A DNA stretch of 20,408 nt, taken from a virus. Both the position numbers and the translations under genes were made by a program. Location: IMG/VR virus record IMGVR_UViG_3300037153_000800, positions 1 through 20,408 of that record; one strand, given 5' to 3'. Numbering within the stretch: position 1 is the first letter of the stretch; the number at the start of each line of letters is the position of its first letter. The notes beneath the pieces are model-generated. The model was given only the letters and a program-made list of their open reading frames with translations, had not been told where the DNA came from and did not search any database. This document shows positions 1 through 6,756 of this stretch, in pieces.

Positions 1-1515
1 CTTCGCGCTCAGGTTGCAGAGTTGACGCAGCGGGTCGCAGAGGTAATGGCCCGGGTTAAGGATGGAGAACGTGGTGAGACAGGTTCCGCCGGCCCTCAGG
101 GTACCAAGGGCGACAAGGGTGATCAGGGTGCAGCCGGCCCAAGAGGCGAAGCCGGCCCCATTGGTCCTCAGGGCGCCAAGGGCGATCCGGGCGAAGCCGG
201 TCCGCCTGGGTTGGCAGGTGCTCAAGGGCCAGCCGGTGAACGTGGAAATCAGGGAGAAGCTGGTGCGAACGGCCCGCAGGGTGAGCCTGGTCCAACCGGC
301 CCCCGCGGCGAGCCGGGTGCGACCGGTCCACAGGGTGAACCAGGGGCGGTTGGCCCTCGTGGGGAGCCGGGACCAGTGGGTCCAGAAGGACCAATGGGGC
401 CGGCTGGACTTCAGGGCAACCCGGGGGAACCCGGCATTAAGGGTGAGCCCGGCCCAGCAGGAGAGGCCGGAGCCGCAGGGAAAGCCGGGGAGCCAGGCCC
501 GGCCGGTCTGAAAGGCGATCCTGGTCCTGCTGGTGCGGAAGGGCCTCCCGGGCCTTCCGGCGCGCAAGGTGCCCCTGGCCCGCAGGGTGAGAAGGGTGAG
601 AAGGGCGATCAAGGTTTCCGCGGTTCGCAGGGTGCCATCGGCCCGCAGGGCGATAAGGGCGACCCTGGTGAGAAGGGTGAGAAGGGCGACCCCGGCGTGC
701 AAGGTGCACAGGGTGTCATCGGTCCTCATGGCCCCAAGGGTGAGAAGGGTGACCGTGGGGAGCTCGGCCACGTAGGGTTGCGCGGCGAGCGGGGTGAGAA
801 GGGTGACAAAGGCGACCCGGGTGCACAAGGTGCACAAGGATCACCGGGTGTCATCGGTCCTCATGGCCCCAAGGGTGAGAAGGGTGACAAGGGCGACCGC
901 GGTGAATTAGGGCATGTCGGTGCGGCTGGCCCGAAGGGCGAGCGGGGTGAAAAGGGTCAAAACGGGTCAAATGGCCGCGATGGCGAGCGTGGACCCCCCG
1001 GCCCACAGGGCAAGCTGGTGGTTGCCAAAGCCTGGCAAGCGGACAAGGTTCATTATGAAGGTGAAGTGGTCACACATAACGGGGCGACCTGGCAGGCGGT
1101 GCGCGATACCGGCCATGCTCCAGGTGGTCGCGATTGGCAATGTCTGGCAACGGCCGGCGTGGATGGGCGTTCCTTCATCGTGAAGGGCACGTTTGATCTC
1201 AACGCCACCTATGTCAGGCACGATGTGGTGATCACCGATGGCAATTCGTTCGTGGCCAAGAAGGATAATCCAGGCGCTTGCCCGGGCGATGGTTGGCAGC
1301 TGCTGGCGGCTAGCGGACGCCGTGGCGTGGCTGGGCAGAAGGGTGAGAAGGGCGAGAAAGGCTCGAAGGGGGACCAGGGATTGCCTGGTGTGGGCATAAC
1401 CAACTGGCGTGTGGACAAGAAGGCTTATCGGCTTTTGCTTACCATGTCAGACGGCAAGGAGACGGCGCTTGAGCTTCGACCGTTGTTTGAGCAGTTTCAC
1501 AGCGAGGCACGCTGA
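1..1515 (+). CDS. Collagen-like protein with two CBM5/12-like modules (5' partial)
   Basis: The frame is open to the left edge: seven codons precede a TTG at 22 and spell a heptad-like stretch ([16 protein letters not shown]), so the true start lies outside and an N-terminal coiled coil is likely. Counting from the TTG, residues 15-331 are about 105 uninterrupted Gly-X-Y triplets, rich in GPQ, GEK and GDK, as in bacterial and phage collagen-like stalks that form triple helices. Residues about 333-376 ([20 protein letters not shown], then TWQAVRDT and DWQCLA) look like a CBM5/12 chitin-binding-type module. A second, weaker copy follows at about 380-425 ([20 protein letters not shown]). A short second collagen run (434-456) and a C-terminal cap end the protein. 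It sits directly upstream of a head-tail connector gene, where capsid genes normally lie, so a capsid-surface or neck fibre is plausible. The exact location in the virion is inference. Confidence 0.85.
   Translation, partial: LRAQVAELTQRVAEVMARVKDGERGETGSAGPQGTKGDKGDQGAAGPRGEAGPIGPQGAKGDPGEAGPPGLAGAQGPAGERGNQGEAGANGPQGEPGPTGPRGEPGATGPQGEPGAVGPRGEPGPVGPEGPMGPAGLQGNPGEPGIKGEPGPAGEAGAAGKAGEPGPAGLKGDPGPAGAEGPPGPSGAQGAPGPQGEKGEKGDQGFRGSQGAIGPQGDKGDPGEKGEKGDPGVQGAQGVIGPHGPKGEKGDRGELGHVGLRGERGEKGDKGDPGAQGAQGSPGVIGPHGPKGEKGDKGDRGELGHVGAAGPKGERGEKGQNGSNGRDGERGPPGPQGKLVVAKAWQADKVHYEGEVVTHNGATWQAVRDTGHAPGGRDWQCLATAGVDGRSFIVKGTFDLNATYVRHDVVITDGNSFVAKKDNPGACPGDGWQLLAASGRRGVAGQKGEKGEKGSKGDQGLPGVGITNWRVDKKAYRLLLTMSDGKETALELRPLFEQFHSEAR
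711..888 (+). repeat. 43-bp exact direct repeat within the collagen gene
   Basis: Bases 711-753 and 846-888 are identical over 43 bp. They are spaced 135 bp apart, exactly 45 codons, so the reading frame is kept. Both copies encode [14 protein letters not shown] and each is followed by a diverged GELGHVG block. This is a recent in-frame duplication of part of the collagen stalk, the kind that lengthens or shortens such stalks by recombination. Confidence 0.85.
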
Positions 1516-2174
1516 TGGCTGATGTCACGGTCAAAGTGCTAGAGCCGGCGACGGGCGACACGGCTTACGATTTCCTCACTTTGGAGGAAGCCAAGATTCT
1601 ACTTGGCATTGCATCGGGCGATACCTCGCAAGATGAGGCGCTCAAGATGCTGATCACCATGAATTCTACCACCGTGGCAGAGATGGCCAACCGCACGTTT
1701 GCGAAAGAGAAGGTGCGCGAGACGTGGCGTGATGTTGGCAACGGCCGGCTCTATCTCACCCACTTCCCGGTGAAGGAGGACGATATTGAACTGGTGGTAG
1801 CGGCGAGCAATCTAGTTGAGCTAGAGGATTATGAACTTGAAGAGGCAAGCGGCAAGTTGTCGCATGTTCGGGTGGGGGAAGCATCGTCATCGCTCTGGCC
1901 GCAGTCGGTCATCGTCACCTACACTGGTGGATTTACCTTGCCTGATGAGGCGCCTTGGCCGCTGAAGCACGCGACCGGGCTATTGATCAGAGAGGAGCGG
2001 GTGTCGCAACAGCAGGCATCTGTGTCGGGCATCCGTCAGCTGTCGCACAAAGAGGCGCGGGTGACCTTCTTTGATACCGCATCTACAAGCAGCAAGGGTT
2101 CGAGCTCCGGCAAGACCGGGGCGCGTCAGGCGGCCGAAAACCTTGTCCAGCAGTACTGCCGCCATTGGGTGTGA
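1515..2174 (+). CDS. Head-tail connector protein, gp6-like
   Basis: This 219-residue protein resembles the phage gp6-like head-tail connector / DNA packaging family, which forms the ring below the portal that the tail apparatus docks on. The family pattern is visible: an N-terminal helix around residues 22-35 (LTLEEAKILLGI), an acidic helix with DEALKMLITMNSTTVAEMANRTF at 40-62, a RETWRD strand, then YTGGF followed by P-x-P-W-P-L-KHAT in the second half, typical of these proteins. The ATG overlaps the TGA of the collagen gene by one base (TGATG), implying translational coupling. The C-terminal ~30 residues are Ser/Gly-rich. The family assignment is by recognition of pattern, not by search. 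Confidence 0.75.
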   Translation: MADVTVKVLEPATGDTAYDFLTLEEAKILLGIASGDTSQDEALKMLITMNSTTVAEMANRTFAKEKVRETWRDVGNGRLYLTHFPVKEDDIELVVAASNLVELEDYELEEASGKLSHVRVGEASSSLWPQSVIVTYTGGFTLPDEAPWPLKHATGLLIREERVSQQQASVSGIRQLSHKEARVTFFDTASTSSKGSSSGKTGARQAAENLVQQYCRHWV

Positions 2175-2177
2175 GTT

Positions 2178-2498
2178 ATGCCGTTCAGCGCTGAAATCAA
2201 TCTGGCTCCGCTCGAAGATGTCTTCGCCAAGATGCAGGAGAACATTGACCATTTCCGCGATGATGATATGGCGGCGGAATTGGTGCGCTGGCAGATTGAG
2301 GATATGCACCGGCAGTACCCCAATCTGGAGTACCCTGATGAAAACTCGGCGATGACCCGTATCTGGCCAACGTCGCGAGTCAATCTGCGGAAGTGGCCAA
2401 ATTATCGCACCAGCCGGCCCCTCCTGCGCGCATCGCTGTGGGCAGACTTAGTTGAACGCATGGGTAAGCTGATGGTGGAGAAGATCGCATGGCGGTAG
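2178..2498 (+). CDS. Probable neck / head-tail joining protein
   Basis: A 106-residue protein of unproven function. It begins three bases after the connector stop and overlaps the next gene by ten bases, so it belongs to the same translational unit. It is predicted mostly helical, with an acidic first half (PLEDVFAKMQENIDHFRDDD) and a more basic, tryptophan-containing second half (RIWPTSRVNLRKW), and has no signal peptide or membrane segment. Its size and position between a gp6-like connector and a probable stopper suggest one of the small head-tail joining or HK97 gp10-like tail-completion proteins. I do not recognise a family motif, so the function comes from position only. Confidence 0.5.
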   Translation: MPFSAEINLAPLEDVFAKMQENIDHFRDDDMAAELVRWQIEDMHRQYPNLEYPDENSAMTRIWPTSRVNLRKWPNYRTSRPLLRASLWADLVERMGKLMVEKIAWR

Positions 2499-2848
2499 AT
2501 TTCTCCAGCCTGGTATATCTACCCAACTTTGACCTATGGGCGCGCAGCGTGACAATAACCCCGATTGCTTCGCAGCCCGGCGCTCCGGCATATACCAATC
2601 GAGGCATCTATAGTACACGAGCGGTCGATGTGCCGTCTGAGATTGGGGCGATCATCTCTGATCAGGAGACCATTCTCGATATCAGAGAGATTGAATACAG
2701 CGTATTGCCTGCGCAGGGCGACCTGATTGACATTCCGCAAGAGGGCAATATCCCGGCCGCTGGCATGTTTGAGGTGACTGATGCTTCCACTAACGGCGGG
2801 GGCGAGACCACGCTGGCTATTCGCAGGTGGGAGGCCCCGGCACCGTGA
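2489..2848 (+). CDS. Probable head-closure (stopper) protein
   Basis: This 119-residue protein is predicted to be almost all beta strand. The pattern fits small head-tail joining or stopper proteins that plug the connector after packaging: an N-terminal segment naming the fold (LPNFDLWARSVTITPIAS), a central set of strands, a turn giving LPAQGDLIDIPQEG, and a last strand GGGETTLAIRRWE. The ATG at 2489 has GGTGGAG eight bases upstream and overlaps the preceding gene by ten bases. Position and beta-rich layout support the call; no diagnostic catalytic or binding motif exists for this group, so alternatives such as another tail-completion subunit remain. Confidence 0.55.
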   Translation: MAVDFSSLVYLPNFDLWARSVTITPIASQPGAPAYTNRGIYSTRAVDVPSEIGAIISDQETILDIREIEYSVLPAQGDLIDIPQEGNIPAAGMFEVTDASTNGGGETTLAIRRWEAPAP

Positions 2849-3552
2849 TCACCGACACCCAGAGTTATGGCTGGGTTATCCTCAACGCAATTTATGACAA
2901 GCTGGTTGCGTCCAACTTCTTTCAGAACTGGACGTTGAAGCGACTGGTCCGCGCGCTGCCCATCGAGGGTGGTATCCAGATTCCCTTCCTGGGCATCTAT
3001 TGGATGGAAGAGGCTCTGGGGCCGCTGGGCGATATTAACGCGGGGGAGATACGTTTCACCGATACGGTGCGCATCGGGTTTCAGATTGTAATGAAGAACA
3101 ATGATCCGGTTGCGCTTCAGACCAACCTGGATCAGGCTTACTGGTTCATTATGAATTATGTCTTGCGTGACCCAGACTTCACCAATCTGTTTGAATCGAG
3201 CATGGTGGATAACACGCGCATCAACGGCATCTCGCGCGGTCTAGTGCGTACTCGCTGGGGTCTAACCGGCTCAAAGAATGAGACCCCGGTGGGGGAGCTC
3301 CAGATGGACCTATCCATAGTGTTTGGTACAGAGTGGGCGCCTGGCCCATTCCCAGACCTGGAGCGCATCACAGTTCAGACCGGCTTCCCGCAAGGCGGCT
3401 CGCCGGAAGAAGTGAACATGGTTCAGCAGGTGACGATGGTTTATGACTTCAACCCGGACGCGGTTCCTAATCCGTTGCCCCCGGGCACTGACCCACCGAA
3501 CCCGTTCTATCCGTCGCCCCCACCGCCACCGCCGCTGAAGAAAGGAGATTGA
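2845..3552 (+). CDS. Probable tail terminator / tail completion protein
   Basis: The chosen start is the GTG at 2845, which overlaps the TGA of the previous gene (GTGA) and has GGGAGG about ten bases upstream. A GTG at 2827 in the same frame is possible but lies further inside the upstream gene and is not as well spaced. The 235-residue product starts with helices (YGWVILNAIYDKLVASNFF) followed by an alpha/beta core with RIGFQIVMKNNDPVALQ and DLSIVFGTEW. This resembles tail-completion proteins that cap the tail tube and join it to the head. The C-terminus is proline-rich with a run of six prolines before LKKGD. The gene lies just upstream of DUF2635 and the sheath, where Mu carries its gp37 completion gene. 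The function is inferred from position and general fold pattern. Confidence 0.5.
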   Translation: MITDTQSYGWVILNAIYDKLVASNFFQNWTLKRLVRALPIEGGIQIPFLGIYWMEEALGPLGDINAGEIRFTDTVRIGFQIVMKNNDPVALQTNLDQAYWFIMNYVLRDPDFTNLFESSMVDNTRINGISRGLVRTRWGLTGSKNETPVGELQMDLSIVFGTEWAPGPFPDLERITVQTGFPQGGSPEEVNMVQQVTMVYDFNPDAVPNPLPPGTDPPNPFYPSPPPPPPLKKGD

Positions 3553-3554
3553 CC

Positions 3555-3953
3555 ATGAATGACAAGCCCCATCAGAATAACGACAGGCCCCAGAAGCAGG
3601 AAAAACGTGAGAAGAGCGTGGTCTGGCATCGGCGCCAGGCTCGCTTGAAGAAGGTGCGCGATCAGAGACAGGACAAGCGGGTGCGTGTCGAACCTGTCAA
3701 CCAACGGGTGCGAGAGACGATTGCTCACCCCTTCGGTGGTCGCTTCCCGGCGACGGGTTCAACCGAGTGGCCCAACGATAGCTTCACCAAGCGCAGAATC
3801 CGCGATGGTGACATCAAGCTGGCTGCTGACCAGCAACAGCGACCCCAGGAACAGCGCAAGGAACAGAAGCCGGCAGAGCGGCACTCGGCGGCTCGCCGGC
3901 CGGTGGCAGCAGCGCCCCCGCGGGCGCCAACCCGGGCGCCAACTGGTTCGTGA
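3555..3953 (+). CDS. DUF2635 (Mu gp38-like) protein
   Basis: Small basic protein of 132 residues. Around residues 48-90 it carries the DUF2635 pattern: VEPVNQRVRETIAHPFGGRF, then PATG, a W, and K-RRIRDGDIKLA. In Mu-like phages the family reads 'V-x-P-x-G-x-VRDP...LP..G...W-x-RRLRDGDV' and is the small gene just before the tail sheath, the same place as here. The flanks differ from the usual short family member: a charged N-terminal extension of about 45 residues rich in Lys, Arg and Gln, and a C-terminal Gln/Ala/Pro/Arg-rich tail. The ATG at 3555 follows GGAGA by six bases; a TTG two codons earlier is less likely. The molecular role of DUF2635 is not established. Confidence 0.65.
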   Translation: MNDKPHQNNDRPQKQEKREKSVVWHRRQARLKKVRDQRQDKRVRVEPVNQRVRETIAHPFGGRFPATGSTEWPNDSFTKRRIRDGDIKLAADQQQRPQEQRKEQKPAERHSAARRPVAAAPPRAPTRAPTGS

Positions 3954-4008
3954 TTCGGTCTATCCCAAGAGCGTGATCTGAAACTCACCCTCATCACAGG
4001 AGTGGAAC

Positions 4009-6252
4009 ATGCCTATCAGTTTCGCCCAGATTCCGGCCAACATTAAGGTTCCATTGTATTGGGTTGAAGTGGACCCAAGCATGGCCGGTCTTCCCACGCT
4101 CAGGCTGCGCGCTTTGCTCGTGGGCACCATGACGGTCGATGGCGTTGCAGAGCCGGACGTGCCTATCGCGATTGGCACGATGGCGCAGGCTGAAGAGCAA
4201 TTCGGCGCGGGCAGTGAACTCGCGCGCATGTTCCGCACTTTCTTTGCCAACAATTTTGCCAATGAGGTGTGGGCCGGCCCGGTCGCCGAACCTGTGGGGG
4301 CTAGCCCAGCGTCGGGCACCATCCAGGTAGCTGCTCCTCCATTGGAGGCAGGTACCATTCACCTATATATTGGCGGTCAGCACGTGCCGGTCAATGTTGG
4401 TGGCACCGATACGACCCTCCAGGTGGCGGCGGCTATCGTGGAGGCCATACACGCCAAGGCGGAGTTGCCCACACACGATACGTTGCCGGTCACGGCGGTG
4501 CTCGGCGGGCAGGCTCAGGGCATTGGTACCGCTCAGGCGACTGTGCTCAATATTACTGGTCATGCCGGGGCGCCCATCTCTGAAGGTAGCATGATCACAG
4601 GCACCGGCGTGCCGGCCGGCACCACTATCGCTAGCCAGATTTCGGGCACAGAGGGTGGGGATGGTTCCTATCGTACCAGCCAGGTCACGACCGCGACGGC
4701 GGCGGCTCTAACCTTCTCGGAGGCGACGGGCACTGGCAATGGCAACGGCACCAACCTTACGATGACTGGTGTTACCGGCACGATCAAGATTGGGGCCGTG
4801 ATCACCGGCACCGGCGTGCCGGCGGGAACCACGGTTGTCAGCCAGGCGGCTGGCAATGTGGGCAGTGATGGTGTTTATGTTACCAGCCAGGCCACGACCG
4901 TGGCTGCTGCCGCGGTGACGTTCGGGGAAGCGACTGGCACCGGCGATGCAGTGGCCTCGGACCTCAATGTCACGGCGGTTCAAGAGGGCACGATTGCCAT
5001 TGGCAGCTACGTGATTGGCACCGGCGTGCCGCCGGACACTCGCGTGGTAGGTCAGGTTTCCGGTGTGAACGGCAAAGCCGGTGTCTATTATCTGAGCGCG
5101 GCGACCACGGCCTCCGATGCAGACTTGACCTTCGACCTGCCCATGGATACCGTCCATCTCACCTGTATGTGGGCGGGGGTCAATGGCAACGATATCCGGG
5201 TTGAGACTGACTACTTCGGCCAGATTGGCGGCGAAGTAGCGCCCACAGGTATCCAGTTGGTTTTGCCAGCCACTGGCTTCCTCACCGGCGGGGCGGGCAC
5301 GCCAGAGTTCGACGTGCTGATCATGAACATGGGCGAACAGGAGTTCGAGTACGTCTGTATGCCCTATACCGACAGCACGTCGCTGATGGCCTGGGAGGAG
5401 GAATACGGTTTTGGAGATAATGGCAGGTGGGGGTGGATGCGCCAGCACTTTGGTCACGTGTTCAGTTCCAAGCGGGGCACTTACTCCAACCTGATCAACT
5501 TCGGCCTGACCCGCAACAGCGGCGTCGTCTCGATCATGGCTTTCGAAGTCAAGACCCCCACGCCCATGTTTGAGATGGCGGCAGCGTACACGGCCAAGGC
5601 TCAGCGCGCTTTGACCAATGATCCGGCCCGGCCGCTCCAGACCCTCCAGCTGGCCCACACTCTGCCGGCGAAACTCCACGACCGCTTCAACTGGCTGGAA
5701 ATCAACTCCATGGCGGGCAGCGGTTTAGCCATCCAGAAATGCTGGGAAGGCAGCGGTATGCCGCAGATCGCTCGCGAGCAGACCACCTACCAGCTTAACC
5801 TGTATGGTCAGGGGGATGACGCCTACGAATTGGTCACGACACTCGCGACCCTGGCCAAGCTTCTGCGCAACCAGAGGCACGCAATCACGTCGAAATACCC
5901 ACGCCATAAGCTGGCCAACGATGGCACCCGTTTCGGCCCGGGTCAGGCTATCGTCACCCCGGGTATCATCAAGGCGGAGCTCATCTCGCAGTATCGCATG
6001 GATGAGTGGAACGGCCTGGTGGAGGATACGCGCAACTTCAAGCGCTTCCTGCTCGTGGAACGCGACCCGAATGATCCAAACAGGGTCAATGTCCTGTATC
6101 CGCCAGACCTGGTCAACCAACTCCGTATCTTTGCGGTGTTGGCGCAGTTCCGGCTCCAGTATGACCGCGGCATCGACGTGGAAATCATCGGCTACACCGG
6201 CCTGTCCGGTATTGCCGGCGCTCGCGGTGCCTTGATCGGCCCCAGCCTTTAG
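4009..6252 (+). CDS. Contractile tail sheath protein, Mu gpL-like, with a large repeat insertion
   Basis: The protein polymerises around the tail tube and contracts to drive it through the cell envelope. The N-terminus (MPISFAQIPANIKVPLYWVE, then LVGT and GSELARMFRTFFANN) and the C-terminal half (KLANDGTRFGPG, VTPGIIKAELISQY, RNFKRFLLVERDPNDPNRVN, YPPDLVNQLR, and a final RLQYDRG) are characteristic of the Mu gpL family. At 747 residues it is about 250 longer than Mu gpL (around 495). The excess is mostly one block at about residues 172-376, between LPVTA and VHLTCMWAGVNGNDIRV, which in ordinary homologues are nearly adjacent. AGGAG lies six bases before the ATG. The 55-bp gap upstream holds only this ribosome-binding site. 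Confidence 0.93.
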   Translation: MPISFAQIPANIKVPLYWVEVDPSMAGLPTLRLRALLVGTMTVDGVAEPDVPIAIGTMAQAEEQFGAGSELARMFRTFFANNFANEVWAGPVAEPVGASPASGTIQVAAPPLEAGTIHLYIGGQHVPVNVGGTDTTLQVAAAIVEAIHAKAELPTHDTLPVTAVLGGQAQGIGTAQATVLNITGHAGAPISEGSMITGTGVPAGTTIASQISGTEGGDGSYRTSQVTTATAAALTFSEATGTGNGNGTNLTMTGVTGTIKIGAVITGTGVPAGTTVVSQAAGNVGSDGVYVTSQATTVAAAAVTFGEATGTGDAVASDLNVTAVQEGTIAIGSYVIGTGVPPDTRVVGQVSGVNGKAGVYYLSAATTASDADLTFDLPMDTVHLTCMWAGVNGNDIRVETDYFGQIGGEVAPTGIQLVLPATGFLTGGAGTPEFDVLIMNMGEQEFEYVCMPYTDSTSLMAWEEEYGFGDNGRWGWMRQHFGHVFSSKRGTYSNLINFGLTRNSGVVSIMAFEVKTPTPMFEMAAAYTAKAQRALTNDPARPLQTLQLAHTLPAKLHDRFNWLEINSMAGSGLAIQKCWEGSGMPQIAREQTTYQLNLYGQGDDAYELVTTLATLAKLLRNQRHAITSKYPRHKLANDGTRFGPGQAIVTPGIIKAELISQYRMDEWNGLVEDTRNFKRFLLVERDPNDPNRVNVLYPPDLVNQLRIFAVLAQFRLQYDRGIDVEIIGYTGLSGIAGARGALIGPSL
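4537..5136 (+). repeat. Three ~70-residue repeats inserted in the tail sheath
   Basis: Residues about 177-239, 248-308 and 317-376 of the sheath are three copies of one unit: a short strand, then G-x-I-x-x-G-S/A-x-I-x-GTGVPAGT, a strand T-x-V-x-S-Q, a G-x-x-G-x-Y turn, and S-Q/A-x-x-T-x-x-A-x-x-L-TF. The 15-mer GGCACCGGCGTGCCG occurs exactly at 4600, 4807 and 5017, a period of 207-210 bp. Units 1 and 2 are closer to each other than to unit 3. Similar GTGVPAGTTI units are known to me from phage tail fibre and decoration proteins. They probably form small beta domains on the outside of the sheath. Confidence 0.85.
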
Positions 6253-6265
6253 ACGGGCGGCCCCT

Positions 6266-6289
6266 GACCGTGTACACGTGTACACGGTC
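6266..6289. promoter_or_regulatory. Perfect 24-bp palindrome between sheath and tube genes
   Basis: Each half is GACCGTGTACAC and the two halves meet without a spacer; pairing breaks at 6265/6290. It lies in the 70-bp gap between the sheath stop and the tube start. As RNA it would fold into a stem of about ten pairs with an ACGT loop. No T-run follows (TACCCTTCAC), so it does not look like an ordinary intrinsic terminator. An operator for a dimeric protein, an RNA-processing or attenuation hairpin setting sheath versus tube levels, or a protein recognition site are all possible. Confidence 0.6.
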
Positions 6290-6322
6290 TACCCTTCACA
6301 CGGCTAACAAGAGGAGGCCAAA

Positions 6323-6688
6323 TTGGCTCAACGGTTTGCTGGGATTGCCTTCTTGATGATCAACGGCAATCAGTACGCGCTGCGTGGCAACTTCACCGTG
6401 TCACCCAGCGCGGTCGAACGCACAATGATCGCCGGCCAGGATGGGGTGCATGGCTACCAGGAACTTCCCAGGGTGCCTTACATCGAGGGCGATTTGTCGG
6501 CTGTGCCTCAGCTGAGCCTGGAGGAACTGGAATCACAGACCGATGTCACTGTGGTCGCCCAGCTGGCCAACGGCATGCAGTATACGCTGGCCAGCGCCAC
6601 CTGCAAGGCCGGCCTGGAAGAGAACACCCGCGACGGCCAGCTGCGGGTCAGGTGGGAGGGCTTGTGGTGTGAAGAAGTACTATTATAA
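6323..6688 (+). CDS. Phage tail tube protein, Mu gpM-like
   Basis: This protein stacks in rings to make the inner tail tube through which DNA passes. The 121-residue sequence carries the family signature almost throughout: ALRGNFTVSPSAVERTMIAG, then QDGVHGYQELPRVPYIEGDL, a helix with LSLEELES, AQLANGMQYTL, and the closing RVRWEGLWCEE. The length matches the family. The start is TTG at 6323, with a strong GAGGAGG five bases before it. The gene follows the sheath as in all Mu-type tails. The usual next gene, the tail chaperone, is displaced by a reverse-strand endonuclease gene. Confidence 0.92.
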   Translation: MAQRFAGIAFLMINGNQYALRGNFTVSPSAVERTMIAGQDGVHGYQELPRVPYIEGDLSAVPQLSLEELESQTDVTVVAQLANGMQYTLASATCKAGLEENTRDGQLRVRWEGLWCEEVLL

Positions 6689-6699
6689 TCAAACACTTA

Positions 6700-6756
6700 G
6701 CTGGAAATGGTCAAACCATTTCTCAGCACACTTACGTTACGGTGCTATATCACCGT
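6700..6756. other. Two adjacent hairpins at the convergent 3' ends of the tube and endonuclease genes
   Basis: Bases 6700-6727 fold as GCTG-GAAATGG, loop TCAAA, CCATTTC-(T)-CAGC: eleven pairs with one bulge. Bases 6739-6756 fold as ACGGTG, loop CTATAT, CACCGT, overlapping the endonuclease stop. Neither is followed by a U-run on the + strand, which would be harmful inside a late operon. Reading leftward, the first hairpin is followed by the T-containing stretch TAAGTGTTTGATTATAATAG, so weak termination of the endonuclease transcript is possible. Confidence 0.4.

Noticed and set aside
62-775. Alternative + and - frames across the collagen region
   Set aside because: Gly-X-Y codon repeats keep all frames open; the translations are Arg/Pro-rich low complexity.
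2827-2844. GTG at 2827 as start of the tail terminator gene
   Set aside because: GTG at 2845 overlaps the upstream stop and has GGGAGG at proper spacing; the 2827 start lacks one.
4708-5679. 323-codon open frame on the - strand
   Set aside because: It lies wholly inside the sheath gene, has no family resemblance, and arises from the codon bias of the opposite strand.
6266-6289. Palindrome as an intrinsic terminator
   Set aside because: No U-run follows, and termination here would cut off the tube and all downstream tail genes.
6684-6689. TATAAT hexamer at the end of the tube gene, as a -10 promoter element
   Set aside because: The best -35 partner (TTGTGG at 6662, spacer 16) matches only three of six positions, and the hexamer is part of the tube stop region; not enough to call a promoter.
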